This document shows, piece after piece, positions 53,947 to 61,691 of a stretch of DNA of 61,691 nucleotides. The notes beneath the pieces are model-generated. The model was not told the origin of the DNA. It saw nothing but the letters and a program-made list of their open reading frames with translations, and made no database searches. The position numbers and the translations under genes are program-made. How positions within the stretch are numbered: the first letter of the stretch is position 1; each line of letters starts with the position of its first letter. Origin of the DNA: CAZIGM01 sp964538675 (GTDB lineage: Bacteria; Bacillota; Bacilli; Tepidibacillales; Tepidibacillaceae); NCBI GenBank assembly GCA_964538675.1, contig CAZIGM010000006.1, forward strand, positions 1 to 61,691, given 5' to 3'.

Positions 53947-54489
53947 ATGAAAACAAAAATAGTTAAGGAAATAATGGAATGGGTTAAATCTCTTGCCATT
54001 GCTGGTATTTTAGCTTTTGTAATACACACGTTTTTATTTGCATTAGTTATTGTTGATGGGTCTTCAATGGAACCTACTTTATATAATTCTGAAAGATTAA
54101 TATTGAACAAAATATCTTATAATTTTAATGAACCTCAAAGAGGGGATATTATTGTTTTTCATGCAAATAAGTCTGATGATTATATAAAAAGAGTAATTGG
54201 TTTACCAGGGGAAACAGTTGAAGTGAAAGATGATGAATTATATATTAACGGTGAATTAATTCCAGAGCCTTATTTAAATAGTGAAAAAGAGAGATTTCAC
54301 TCTATAGGCTCAGTATTAACAAAAGATTTTGGTCCTATTAAAGTTCAAGAAGGTCATTTATTTGTTATGGGAGATAATCGGAATAACAGCACTGATAGTA
54401 GAATGATTGGTACAATCTCTATAGATGAAGCGATAGGTAGAACGAATATTATTATATGGCCTTTAAATAAAATAGGTAAAGTTGAATAA
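53947..54489 (+). CDS. lepB: Signal peptidase I (first of a tandem pair)
   Basis: A 180-residue membrane serine protease that removes Sec signal peptides. One N-terminal helix (about 14-36), catalytic Ser40 in VDGSSMEPTL, catalytic Lys81 in YIKRVIGLPGE, and the box MGDNRNNSTDSR. Compared with the next gene it has a short insertion (NSEKERFHSIGSVL). AGGGG precedes ATG 53947, right after repeat copy F. Genes 14 bases apart; likely co-transcribed with the second copy. Confidence 0.94.
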   Translation: MKTKIVKEIMEWVKSLAIAGILAFVIHTFLFALVIVDGSSMEPTLYNSERLILNKISYNFNEPQRGDIIVFHANKSDDYIKRVIGLPGETVEVKDDELYINGELIPEPYLNSEKERFHSIGSVLTKDFGPIKVQEGHLFVMGDNRNNSTDSRMIGTISIDEAIGRTNIIIWPLNKIGKVE

Positions 54490-54503
54490 TTAGGGAGACA
54501 AAT

Positions 54504-55034
54504 ATGAATAATCACTATGATGATATAAGTGCTAATTTAAAAAAAGGAGTACTTAGTTGGATAAAAGCATTATTAATTGCTTTTATTTTAGCATATCTTA
54601 TTAGATCTATTTTGTTTTCCCCTTATGTTATTGATGGAAGTTCTATGTATAATACATTACTAGATAGCGAGCGAGTAGTTGTTAATAAGATAGCTTATGA
54701 TATACAGGATTATCAATATGGTGATATTATTGTTTTTACTTATGACAATGAACATGATTATATAAAAAGAGTTATTGGACTTTCAGGAGATACAGTGGAA
54801 GTAAAGAATAATCAATTATATATTGATGGAGAAAAGGTATTAGAACCATATCTCACTGTAGAAACAGGGGACTTTGGACCTATTCTAATTCCAACAGGTC
54901 AATTGTTTGTTATGGGAGATAATCGACATAATAGTATTGATAGCCGAGAATTTGGGGCAATAAATAAAGAAGATGTTATTGGTAGAGTAGATTTAGTTTT
55001 CTGGCCTTTAAATAATATTAGGATATTAGATTGA
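54504..55034 (+). CDS. lepB: Signal peptidase I (second of a tandem pair)
   Basis: A 176-residue paralog of the preceding gene. Membrane helix about 18-40, catalytic Ser47 in IDGSSMYNTL, Lys88 in YIKRVIGLSGD, and MGDNRHNSIDSR. Both look active. The N-terminal cytoplasmic part is longer (16 residues). GGGAGA precedes ATG 54504. Tandem duplication followed by divergence; multiple type I peptidases are common in Bacillota. Confidence 0.93.
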   Translation: MNNHYDDISANLKKGVLSWIKALLIAFILAYLIRSILFSPYVIDGSSMYNTLLDSERVVVNKIAYDIQDYQYGDIIVFTYDNEHDYIKRVIGLSGDTVEVKNNQLYIDGEKVLEPYLTVETGDFGPILIPTGQLFVMGDNRHNSIDSREFGAINKEDVIGRVDLVFWPLNNIRILD

Positions 55035-55068
55035 AAATAATTAAGATACATTAAAGTAGGTGGTATTT

Positions 55069-55911
55069 ATGACAATTCAATGGTATCCAGGTCATATGGC
55101 TAAAGCAAAGAGGGATATTGCAGAAAAGTTGAAATTAGTGGATATAATTATTGAACTATTAGATGCTAGAATACCGTTATCTAGTCGTAATCCGATGATT
55201 GATGATATTGTTTTGCAAAAGCCAAGATTAATTTTGCTTAATAAATATGATTTAGCTGACTCAGAAGTAGTTAATAGTTGGATTAGTTTTTTTAAGAACC
55301 AAGAAATAGAAGCTATTCCTATTAGCTCTATTAGTGGTAAAGGGATAAATAATATTACTATACAATCAGAAAAATTAATGGCTGATAAAAGAGAAAGATT
55401 AATTAAGAGAGGAATAAATTCTCATTCCATTAGAGCAATGATATTAGGCATTCCAAATGTCGGCAAATCTTCTTTGATAAATCGATTAGCTAATAAAAAG
55501 GCAGCAAGGACTGGTGATAAACCAGGAATTACAAAAGGACAGCAATGGATTAAAGTTGGTAAATCAATTGATTTATTAGACACACCGGGTATTTTATGGC
55601 CAAAATTTGATGATCAAGAGGTTGGTTATCGCCTAGCTGCTACAGGGGCAATAAAGGACGAATTATTTCATTTTGATGATATTGCTCTGTTTATTGTTGA
55701 ATATTTTAAGAATAATTATCCAGCAGAGTTAAAGGATAGATATAATTTGACTAATTTAGCTGAGAATAATATTGATATTATTAAACAGATTGGTAAAAAT
55801 AGAGGATGTTTAATATCAGGGGGTAATATTGATTTTGATAAATCCTCTGAATTAATTATAAGGGAATTAAGAGCTGGGAAGTTAGGGCGATTTTGCTTAG
55901 AAAAGCCATAA
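55069..55911 (+). CDS. rbgA: Ribosome biogenesis GTPase RbgA (YlqF)
   Basis: A 280-residue circularly permuted GTPase needed for late 50S assembly. IQWYPGHMAKAKRDI at the start is characteristic; G4 NKYDLAD precedes G1 GIPNVGKSSLINRL and G3 DTPGILWPK, the permuted order. A C-terminal helical domain follows. ATG 55069 is chosen with GTAGGTGG upstream. Confidence 0.95.
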   Translation: MTIQWYPGHMAKAKRDIAEKLKLVDIIIELLDARIPLSSRNPMIDDIVLQKPRLILLNKYDLADSEVVNSWISFFKNQEIEAIPISSISGKGINNITIQSEKLMADKRERLIKRGINSHSIRAMILGIPNVGKSSLINRLANKKAARTGDKPGITKGQQWIKVGKSIDLLDTPGILWPKFDDQEVGYRLAATGAIKDELFHFDDIALFIVEYFKNNYPAELKDRYNLTNLAENNIDIIKQIGKNRGCLISGGNIDFDKSSELIIRELRAGKLGRFCLEKP

Positions 55912-55915
55912 ATTG

Positions 55916-55940
55916 AAGTGTGCAGAGGCACGCTTTTTTT
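55916..55940 (+). terminator. Rho-independent terminator after rbgA
   Basis: AAGTGTGC (55916-55923), loop AGAG, GCACGCTT (55928-55935) with one T-G wobble, followed by a run of T to 55940. Confidence 0.82.
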
Positions 55941-55981
55941 GATATTATTTTTTATAGATAATATATTTAGAGGAGAAGACA

Positions 55982-56593
55982 ATGTTAGAACATGAGAAAA
56001 AGCTTTGGAAACAAGGAATAAAAATGATTGCTGGCATTGATGAGGTTGGAAGAGGTTGCTTATGTGGCGATGTTGTAGCTGCATGTGTAATGTTAAAAGC
56101 AAATGAACATATTGAAGGTATTAATGATTCTAAAAAGTTAACACCAAAAAGAAGAGAGGAATTATTTGAAATTATTCAAAAAAAGGCTATGGTTATTGGT
56201 ATAGGAAAGGTAGATGCTAAAACAATTGATGAGATAAATATTAAACAAGCTACGCGATTGGCAATGAAAATGGCAGTATATTCGATGAAGATTAGACCGG
56301 AGATATTATTAATTGACGCTGAAAAGATTGATACTGATATTGAACAGATATCCTTAATAAAAGGGGATACAATTAGTCAATCAATTGCAGCCGCTTCTAT
56401 TATTGCCAAAGTCACTCGTGATAGAATGTGTGAAGCATGGGATTTACATTATCCCGAATATGGTATAAAACAACATAAAGGCTATGGGACTAAATTACAT
56501 ATTGAAATGCTACACGAAAATGGTCCATCACAAATACATAGAAGAACATTTCTGTCGAATATAGTTCAACAATCAATGTTTGATAATATATAA
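55982..56593 (+). CDS. rnhB: Ribonuclease HII
   Basis: A 203-residue enzyme that cuts RNA in RNA-DNA hybrids and at single ribonucleotides. The motif IAGIDEVGRGCLCGDVVAAC carries the first catalytic Asp-Glu; DSKKLTPKRRE, LLIDAEKI and AASIIAKVTRDRMC hold the rest. Full length for the short form without an N-terminal substrate domain. AGAGGAG before ATG 55982. Confidence 0.95.
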   Translation: MLEHEKKLWKQGIKMIAGIDEVGRGCLCGDVVAACVMLKANEHIEGINDSKKLTPKRREELFEIIQKKAMVIGIGKVDAKTIDEINIKQATRLAMKMAVYSMKIRPEILLIDAEKIDTDIEQISLIKGDTISQSIAAASIIAKVTRDRMCEAWDLHYPEYGIKQHKGYGTKLHIEMLHENGPSQIHRRTFLSNIVQQSMFDNI

Positions 56594-56627
56594 ATCAGGA
56601 AAATACAAATTATAACTGGAGGATATC

Positions 56628-58010
56628 ATGAATCAGATTAATTCTTTACTAGAATCTTATATAAATATGTTCAAAGCTGATGGTAAATTGAACTTGCTTA
56701 ATTTACAGCCTGGACAAGTTGTAAGAGGACAGGTACTTGAATTAATAACTAATAATAATGCGTTGGTCTCAATTAACAACAACAAGCTATTAGCGAGATT
56801 AGAAATCCCTCTTACTAAGGGACAAAGTTCTTGGTTTGTTGTTACCTCTGTAGGAGATGAAATAAAATTAAAGATATTAGCGGAAGATTCTTCAACAAAT
56901 AAAACAGTTACTGATTTGCAAGGTTTGATGAGTAAGTTGAATATAAAAAATACAAATATGAATAAAACAATTTTAAGTGAAATTATAAAAATGGAGATAC
57001 CACTTGAAAAAGGTTTGGTAGAAAATGTTTCAAATGTTGTAAAGGAAAATCATGATATTGAAAATGTAATGCAAGCAGTAAAATTTTTAAAAAATAAGAA
57101 TATAGCAATAAGTTCTACTAATATTCGTTCTATTAATGAATTGTTTCAAAATCAGGATTTACTAAATAAATTAAACAATGTTAATAATGGTATTAAAAGT
57201 GTTTTAAATGAAAAAGGTATCGAGAATCTAAATAAGTTGTCTAATAATCAAAACATACAAAGCTCAGATAAGATGATCTCTCAATTATTAAAAGTGTCGA
57301 CACAGATTGAGTATATTCTTAATGATTATAAAAGTACTAATAGCAATAAAACTATGGAAAATGAAGATATTAAAACTTCTAATCAGATAAGTAATTTTAA
57401 TATAGAAAAAGTAGATTCAAAACAAATATCGATAAATATAGCTAAGTTTATAGATTTATTACAGCAACAATATACATTTAATTCGATAGATAAAAATTTA
57501 TTTAAAAGTTTTGATGATTTACTAACATATAAAAGTAATTTACCTAACGAATTGATTGCGAATGTAGAAAAGACAATAAATCATATTATTGGACAAAACA
57601 TTGCTTTGGTGCAAGAGCAGTCAATATTTTCTCAAATATTATTACAGTTTCCAGGACTAGCTCCTTTTTCTGAAAAACCAGTTTTTGTGCAAGTACATAC
57701 CAAGAAAAAAAACGGAAGCAAAGATATAGATTCAGAGGATATGATGCTAGTATTTTTATTTAATTTAGATAATCTTGGAGATGTAATGGTGCAAATGAAA
57801 ATTTTAAATAAACAGTTATTTATACAGGTAAATAATAATAACCCAGAGATTAAAGAGATAATTAATCTATTAGAACCAGAATTTATTCATTTTGTAGAAA
57901 AAAATGGCTATCAGACTTCAGGATTAAGTGTTACATCTATTAGAAAAAAACAAGATATTAATAACTCTTCTTTTCAGTCAGCGTATGAGGGAGTGGATAT
58001 AAAAATATGA
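56628..58010 (+). CDS. ylqG: YlqG-like protein, flagellar-hook-length-control-like C-terminus
   Basis: A 460-residue protein of unknown function, Asn/Lys-rich. N-terminal small beta-rich part (about 22-95: LQPGQVVRGQVLELITNNNALVSI). A low-complexity middle with short coiled segments. The C-terminal region (about 345-450: LVFLFNLDNLGDVMVQMKI and LFIQVNNNNPEIKEII) resembles the FliK-type C-terminal domain. Position between rnhB and ylqH matches Bacillus ylqG. Overlaps ylqH by four bases. Confidence 0.72.
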   Translation: MNQINSLLESYINMFKADGKLNLLNLQPGQVVRGQVLELITNNNALVSINNNKLLARLEIPLTKGQSSWFVVTSVGDEIKLKILAEDSSTNKTVTDLQGLMSKLNIKNTNMNKTILSEIIKMEIPLEKGLVENVSNVVKENHDIENVMQAVKFLKNKNIAISSTNIRSINELFQNQDLLNKLNNVNNGIKSVLNEKGIENLNKLSNNQNIQSSDKMISQLLKVSTQIEYILNDYKSTNSNKTMENEDIKTSNQISNFNIEKVDSKQISINIAKFIDLLQQQYTFNSIDKNLFKSFDDLLTYKSNLPNELIANVEKTINHIIGQNIALVQEQSIFSQILLQFPGLAPFSEKPVFVQVHTKKKNGSKDIDSEDMMLVFLFNLDNLGDVMVQMKILNKQLFIQVNNNNPEIKEIINLLEPEFIHFVEKNGYQTSGLSVTSIRKKQDINNSSFQSAYEGVDIKI

Positions 58011-58297
58011 ATAAAAAAGGAATTAAAAAAGCTATAGCTTTGAGATATGAGCCTGGTAAAAAGGATGCTCCTCATGTTATTGCTAAAGGGAAAGGTGAAG
58101 TAGCAAAAAATATTATTGAGCAAGCTGATAAACATGAAATAAAAATACACGAGGATAAGGCATTAATTCAGTTGTTATATCAATTAGATATAAATGAACA
58201 AATACCACATAAATTATATCCTATAATTGCAGAAGTTTTTTCTCTAATCTATCAAGCAGAAAAAATAGCAGAAAGAAAGATAAATTATGATAAATAA
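58007..58297 (+). CDS. ylqH: YlqH, FlhB-like C-terminal-domain protein
   Basis: A 96-residue protein resembling the cytoplasmic C-terminal domain of FlhB/YscU export switches: KAIALRYEPGKKDAPHVIAKGKGEVA. The self-cleaving NPTH motif and membrane helices of real FlhB are absent. The function is unknown. It overlaps ylqG (four bases) and yraN (11 bases), so it is tightly coupled with both. Confidence 0.85.
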   Translation: MNKKGIKKAIALRYEPGKKDAPHVIAKGKGEVAKNIIEQADKHEIKIHEDKALIQLLYQLDINEQIPHKLYPIIAEVFSLIYQAEKIAERKINYDK

Positions 58298-58646
58298 AAG
58301 ATCATATGGAAAATGGGGAGAGAATAAGGCAAAGGAATATCTACTTAATATAGGCTATGTCTTAATAGCTGAAAATTGGCATAATAGGTTTGGTGAGATT
58401 GATTTAATAATGCTAGATAATGAAGTAGTTGTTATTGTAGAAGTTAGAACAAAAAGTAATAATAATTTTGGGTCTGGAATTGAGTCGATTAACGAAAAAA
58501 AACAATTGCAAATTATTAAAATGATTGAGACATTTTTACAATATAAAAATTGGTGGAATAAATCTTATAGAATTGATGTTATTGCTATTGATAAGAAAAA
58601 TGATTTATTTGATCTGACACATATTAAAAACGCGATTGAGCTTTAA
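58287..58646 (+). CDS. yraN: YraN-family endonuclease-like protein (UPF0102)
   Basis: A 119-residue protein with an endonuclease-like fold: YGKWGENKAKEYL, RFGEIDLIMLDNEVVVIVEVRTKSN (Asp, Glu-x-Lys-like core EVRTK) and the end IDVIAIDK. Function unproven in cells. Starts within ylqH. Followed by a strong terminator. Confidence 0.9.
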   Translation: MINKRSYGKWGENKAKEYLLNIGYVLIAENWHNRFGEIDLIMLDNEVVVIVEVRTKSNNNFGSGIESINEKKQLQIIKMIETFLQYKNWWNKSYRIDVIAIDKKNDLFDLTHIKNAIEL

Positions 58647-58647
58647 G

Positions 58648-58688
58648 AGTCTAGTCAATTATATTAATAAATTGACTAGACTTTTTTT
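58648..58688 (+). terminator. Strong rho-independent terminator after yraN
   Basis: AGTCTAGTCAATT (58648-58660) pairs perfectly with AATTGACTAGACT (58670-58682), followed by seven T. Nine-base loop. Confidence 0.92.
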
Positions 58689-58754
58689 GAAAAAATCAAA
58701 ATCATAAAAAGGATATTTAGGAAATATTTAGAATTATAAATTGAGGTGTTGATA

Positions 58755-60302
58755 ATGTATGCAAAAGTTAAAGGCTCGTCTATCATTGGTATAGAAGGGT
58801 ATCCTATTGATATTGAAGTGGACTTGGCGAATGGATTGCCGCAATTCCAGATTGTAGGTTTACCAGATTCATCAATAAGAGAATCAAAGGATAGAGTACG
58901 TGCAGCAATAAAGAATTCAAACTTTGAATTTCCCTTAAAGAGAATTACTGTAAATCTCGCTCCTGCTGATGTAAAAAAAGAGGGTTCAGCCTTTGATCTG
59001 CCAATTAGTATAGGAATATTACTGGCTGCAAAGCAAATAAACATAAATAACTCTATAAATTTAGAAGAAACCTTATTTATTGGTGAGTTATCATTGGACG
59101 GAACTCTTCAACCTGTAAATGGTATATTACCGATTGCAATTGCAGCTAAAGAGAATAGAATTAAAAATTTAATTATTCCTAAACATAATTATAATGAGGC
59201 ATCGTTAATAAGTGGTTTAAATGTGCTTAGTTTTTCGAATATTAATGAAGTTATTAGCTTATTAGATGGTGGTCAGACTAATGAAACGGTGAAACCTTCA
59301 AACATAACTATAAAGATAAATAAAGAAAATAAAGTAAATGATTTAGATGATTTTGACGATGTTAAAGGACAATATTATGTTAAGAGAAGTATAGTAGTTG
59401 CTGTAGCAGGAATGCATAATCTATTGATGATTGGTCCTCCTGGTTCTGGTAAAAGTATGCTAGCAAAAAGGATACCGGCAATTTTACCTGATTTAACATG
59501 GGACGAAATATTAGAAATAACGAAAATCTATAGTGTTGCTGGAGAGCTAAAAGATGAGAATAGAATAATTACTAAGCGACCATTCAGAAGTCCACATCAT
59601 TCAATTTCTGCAGTTGGCTTAGTAGGAGGAGGTTCAAATCCTAAACCGGGTGAAATTAGTTTAGCTCATCGAGGATTATTATTTTTAGATGAAGTACCTG
59701 AATTTTCTAGAAGTGTACTAGAGAGCCTTAGACAACCATTAGAAGACGGAAAGGTTTCAATAAGTAGAGCAAGAGCTACTTATACATATCCTTCAAAGTT
59801 TATGCTTGTTGGGGCAATGAATTCTTGTAAATGTGGATATTATGGAGCAGATGTACCAAACCATCAATGTCAATGTACTCCTCTTGAGGTTCAAAGATAT
59901 AGAAATAAAATATCTGGTCCATTTCTTGACCGATTTGATTTACATATTGAAGTACCTTGGGTAAATATAGAGACATTAAGAGATAACAAAAAAGAGAAGA
60001 ATTCAAAAAAAATGCAGGAAGCTATTTATATTGCTAGACAAATACAAATCGATAGATTTTCAAATAATAATATCAAATTTAATTCAGAAATGAATACAAA
60101 GCAAGTAAAAAAACATTGCTGTCTAGAGCTTAAGGCAGAAGAATTATTGCAACAGTCATTTAATCAATACGGATTAAGTGGACGTTCTTTAGATAGAATA
60201 TTAAAACTATCTAGAACAATTGCTGATTTAGATGAAAGTAAAAATATTAAACTTTCTCATTTAGCTGAAAGCTTGAATTATCGGGTATTAGATAGAAAAT
60301 AG
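58755..60302 (+). CDS. comM: YifB/ComM-family Mg-chelatase-like AAA+ ATPase
   Basis: About 515 residues. N-terminal Lon-like S5 domain (about 15-170: LPQFQIVGLPDSSIRESKDRV), AAA+ module with Walker A GPPGSGKSM, Walker B LLFLDEVPEF, and the C-terminal Mg-chelatase-related domain. Cys-rich MNSCKCGYYG and CQC stretch is family-typical. ComM-type proteins act in branch migration during transformation in Gram-negatives; the role in Bacillota is unclear. ATG 58755 is favoured by GAGGTG at 58743-58748. Confidence 0.9.
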   Translation: MYAKVKGSSIIGIEGYPIDIEVDLANGLPQFQIVGLPDSSIRESKDRVRAAIKNSNFEFPLKRITVNLAPADVKKEGSAFDLPISIGILLAAKQININNSINLEETLFIGELSLDGTLQPVNGILPIAIAAKENRIKNLIIPKHNYNEASLISGLNVLSFSNINEVISLLDGGQTNETVKPSNITIKINKENKVNDLDDFDDVKGQYYVKRSIVVAVAGMHNLLMIGPPGSGKSMLAKRIPAILPDLTWDEILEITKIYSVAGELKDENRIITKRPFRSPHHSISAVGLVGGGSNPKPGEISLAHRGLLFLDEVPEFSRSVLESLRQPLEDGKVSISRARATYTYPSKFMLVGAMNSCKCGYYGADVPNHQCQCTPLEVQRYRNKISGPFLDRFDLHIEVPWVNIETLRDNKKEKNSKKMQEAIYIARQIQIDRFSNNNIKFNSEMNTKQVKKHCCLELKAEELLQQSFNQYGLSGRSLDRILKLSRTIADLDESKNIKLSHLAESLNYRVLDRK

Positions 60303-60325
60303 CTGAAGGTAATTAACCCAAATAA

Positions 60326-60535
60326 TACTTTTTAATAATCTATAAAATCGAAAACCAGAGAAGTTTTACCCTTCTCTGGAAAATCTATTGCTATGATCAT
60401 CCAACTGTGAAAATGGCAGATAATAATGCTGGATTTCATGATAAGGAAATAATAGTTCGCAGAAATGATGAAGAATTAATATATTTAAAATTCATGGGTG
60501 GTTTTTGCTTGTACATTAGTGTAACTTCTGTATGA
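60326..60535 (+). pseudogene. Possible gene remnant
   Basis: An open frame of about 70 codons without a good start. The middle (VKMADNNAGFHDKEIIVRRN, then DEELIYLKFMGGF) reads like real protein; a GTG (60407) or ATG (60413) start has no ribosome-binding site. CCAGAGAAG/CTTCTCTGG (60355-60379) forms a hairpin within it that lacks a T-run. No family recognised. The rest of 60303-60637 holds nothing I can identify. Confidence 0.25.
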
Positions 60536-60637
60536 ACACGTATGTTAGAAAGTATATAACCAAAAGAGTTGTTATATTTTTCGTATCCAGACTTTTGACA
60601 TAAGTCTAATATTATCAAAACAGATTTTTTGTTAAAT

Positions 60638-61141
60638 CTATTTTAGTTCTTCATTTCTATAATTAAAAGACTGTAGTTTCCATTGTCCATTCTTATAATT
60701 AGCTGTGTAATCTTCTGAAAAAAGTCGATATTCACCTGAACTATATTTAACAGCGATAACAATTGTAAAATCTGATAATTTGGGATCTATATCACCTAAT
60801 TTGACAGCAAAACTCTCAAGTTTTACCACTTCTTCTATGCCATCATAATTAATTAACACACTTGTATCTCTTTCTTTTTCAGTTAATTCTCTCCAATTAT
60901 CTAAAATCACATCCTTAAGATACTTACTTCGATCACCTTCAAGCCACAGCTTCCTTAAATTCAGATAATTTTCGGTAAAATGTAAGAATGAAAGATTATA
61001 CTCTAGCGGCTTCATTCCTGGAGAAGTTATTTCATTTTCTTCTATTGGTTTTATATTGTCATTCGTTATTTCAATGTTATTACAAGCTGTTGAAGTTAAA
61101 GCGAGTATAAATAATATTAGCGAAATTAGTATCTTTTTCAT
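60638..61141 (-). CDS. Lipoprotein of unknown function
   Basis: A 167-residue protein with a lipoprotein signal: charged start, hydrophobic stretch and lipobox LTSTAC with Cys20. The mature part (HFTENYLNLRKLWLEGDRSKYL to YRLFSEDYTANYKNGQWKLQSF) looks like an NTF2/DUF4878-like small alpha-beta fold, not certain. TAGGAGG precedes ATG 61141. Monocistronic. Confidence 0.78.
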   Translation of the reverse strand: MKKILISLILFILALTSTACNNIEITNDNIKPIEENEITSPGMKPLEYNLSFLHFTENYLNLRKLWLEGDRSKYLKDVILDNWRELTEKERDTSVLINYDGIEEVVKLESFAVKLGDIDPKLSDFTIVIAVKYSSGEYRLFSEDYTANYKNGQWKLQSFNYRNEELK

Positions 61142-61378
61142 GGCTTACCTCCTAACATTTTTCTTATTTCGAATGATTATTTTGAAAAATTCGGAGCATT
61201 GTTTTATTAAAATATTTAATATAATTCAAATTAGATTATTTTCAGTTAAACCTAATATTTTATCGTGAATTAAATTAATACCATGTTTTGAATTCTTATA
61301 TGATGTGAAAAGCAGTATTGTAATTGCATACTTAGTTAGTGGAATTAGAAATAAAGTTTACATGTAATCTGCTTTTTC

Positions 61379-61408
61379 CCTATTCCTACAATCACGAATA
61401 GGCTTTTT
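61379..61408 (+). terminator. Terminator-like hairpin
   Basis: CCTATTC (61379-61385) pairs with GAATAGG (61396-61402), loop of 10 bases, followed by CTTTTT. No intact plus-strand gene ends here, so it may belong to a lost gene. Confidence 0.55.
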
Positions 61409-61427
61409 AATATTGATATTTTTCTTA

Positions 61428-61562
61428 TTATTTGCAGTTTAGAAGTACTTGTTCTTTATTGTTTTCAAATATTAGCATACTAGTGATATCATTATTAGAT
61501 AACCTAGAAATATCTATTGTTACATTAACCAATGTTGCACCTTTATCTATTGAATTATTATA
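61428..61562 (-). pseudogene. Possible C-terminal gene fragment
   Basis: A 44-codon minus-strand frame between stops, protein-like (DKGATLVNVTIDISRLSNND, then TSMLIFENNKEQVLLNCK) but with no start codon at its beginning and no ribosome-binding site. May be the tail of a decayed gene. Low certainty. Confidence 0.2.
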
Positions 61563-61691
61563 TTAATACATTAATTATATTTTATTAAAGACTTTTGAAA
61601 AAGATAATAATTTAATGAAAAAAGTTAATTAATAGTTTTTCTCTATGTGTTTCCTTGGATATTAAGAAAAGAAAATATTATTTATATTCTA

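Larger units (their letters stand above)
61142..61691. other. Gene-poor AT-rich end of the window
   Basis: 550 bases without a convincing gene. It holds one terminator-like hairpin (61379-61408) and a short minus-strand reading-frame remnant (61428-61562). No RNA gene, repeat copy or attachment site was seen. Confidence 0.5.

Noticed and set aside
55716..56102. Minus-strand frame across the rbgA-rnhB gap
   Set aside because: It spans the terminator and the starts of confident plus-strand genes; composition is antisense-like.
61056..61268. Plus-strand frame opposite the lipoprotein start
   Set aside because: Overlaps the lipoprotein signal sequence in antisense; no ribosome-binding site.

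Overview
The window is AT-rich DNA (roughly 30% GC by eye, not computed) from a low-GC member of the Bacillota. Three things point there: Shine-Dalgarno sites of the GGAGG type with frequent TTG/GTG starts, Bacillus-like gene order (dinG, ypmA, ypmB, aspB, asnS, dnaD; and smc, ftsY, ylxM, ffh, rpsP, khpA, rimM, trmD, rplS, lepB, ylqF, rnhB, ylqG, ylqH, yraN, yifB), and Bacillota-typical small proteins (YpmA, YlxM, YlqH). Pyruvate formate-lyase with its activase, acetate kinase and a rubredoxin suggest an anaerobic or facultative fermenter. The species cannot be named from the sequence.

Layout. 1-7678: a Tad/Flp-type pilus locus (end of an upstream gene, TadB and TadC membrane proteins, a short Flp-like pilin, two TadE-like pseudopilins, a large DUF5702-like protein, a prepilin peptidase), interrupted by a DUF421 membrane protein. 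7711-13230: a FadR-type regulator with two palindromic operators on its own promoter, heading an operon for an AGPS-like FAD oxidoreductase, a FAD glycerol-3-phosphate dehydrogenase and an FGGY kinase. 13402-22887: rubredoxin, an LTA-synthase-like sulfatase-fold enzyme, a MacB-type ABC exporter divergent from a two-component system, and a cardiolipin synthase. 23108-33951: a DinG exonuclease-helicase, pflBA, a split bacterial NHEJ operon (Ku, ligase, polymerase) and an ABC-2 exporter. 34268-44763: an MTA/SAH deaminase-like amidohydrolase, a tiny CTG-initiated gene, then the ypmA-ypmB-aspB-asnS-dnaD block split by a compact FtsH-like protease pair and ackA. 44944-60302: chromosome segregation, SRP, ribosome and tRNA maturation and secretion housekeeping genes. 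60303-61691: a lipoprotein gene and gene debris.

The most unusual feature is a family of mosaic hairpin repeats at six places (2148-2271, 34084-34247, 35986-36201, 41611-41842, 43421-43631, 53740-53931). Every copy lies just upstream of a start codon (TadE-like gene, amidohydrolase, ypmA, asnS, dnaD, lepB) and in the same direction as that gene. A copy is a chain of stem-loops joined by constant linkers: a CCAGATATGATAAG head, a CCCCACTT/AAGTGGGG hairpin, a GAATGAATTTAGGATAAG then GTCTCAC linker, optional further hairpins, and a tail hairpin ATAAAG-TTCGG-CTTTAT. Different hairpins occupy the same slot in different copies, and stems keep pairing while their sequence changes. This suggests a structured RNA leader or a small mobile element that evolves by exchanging hairpin cassettes.

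No tRNA, rRNA, CRISPR array, transposase or integrase gene was seen.
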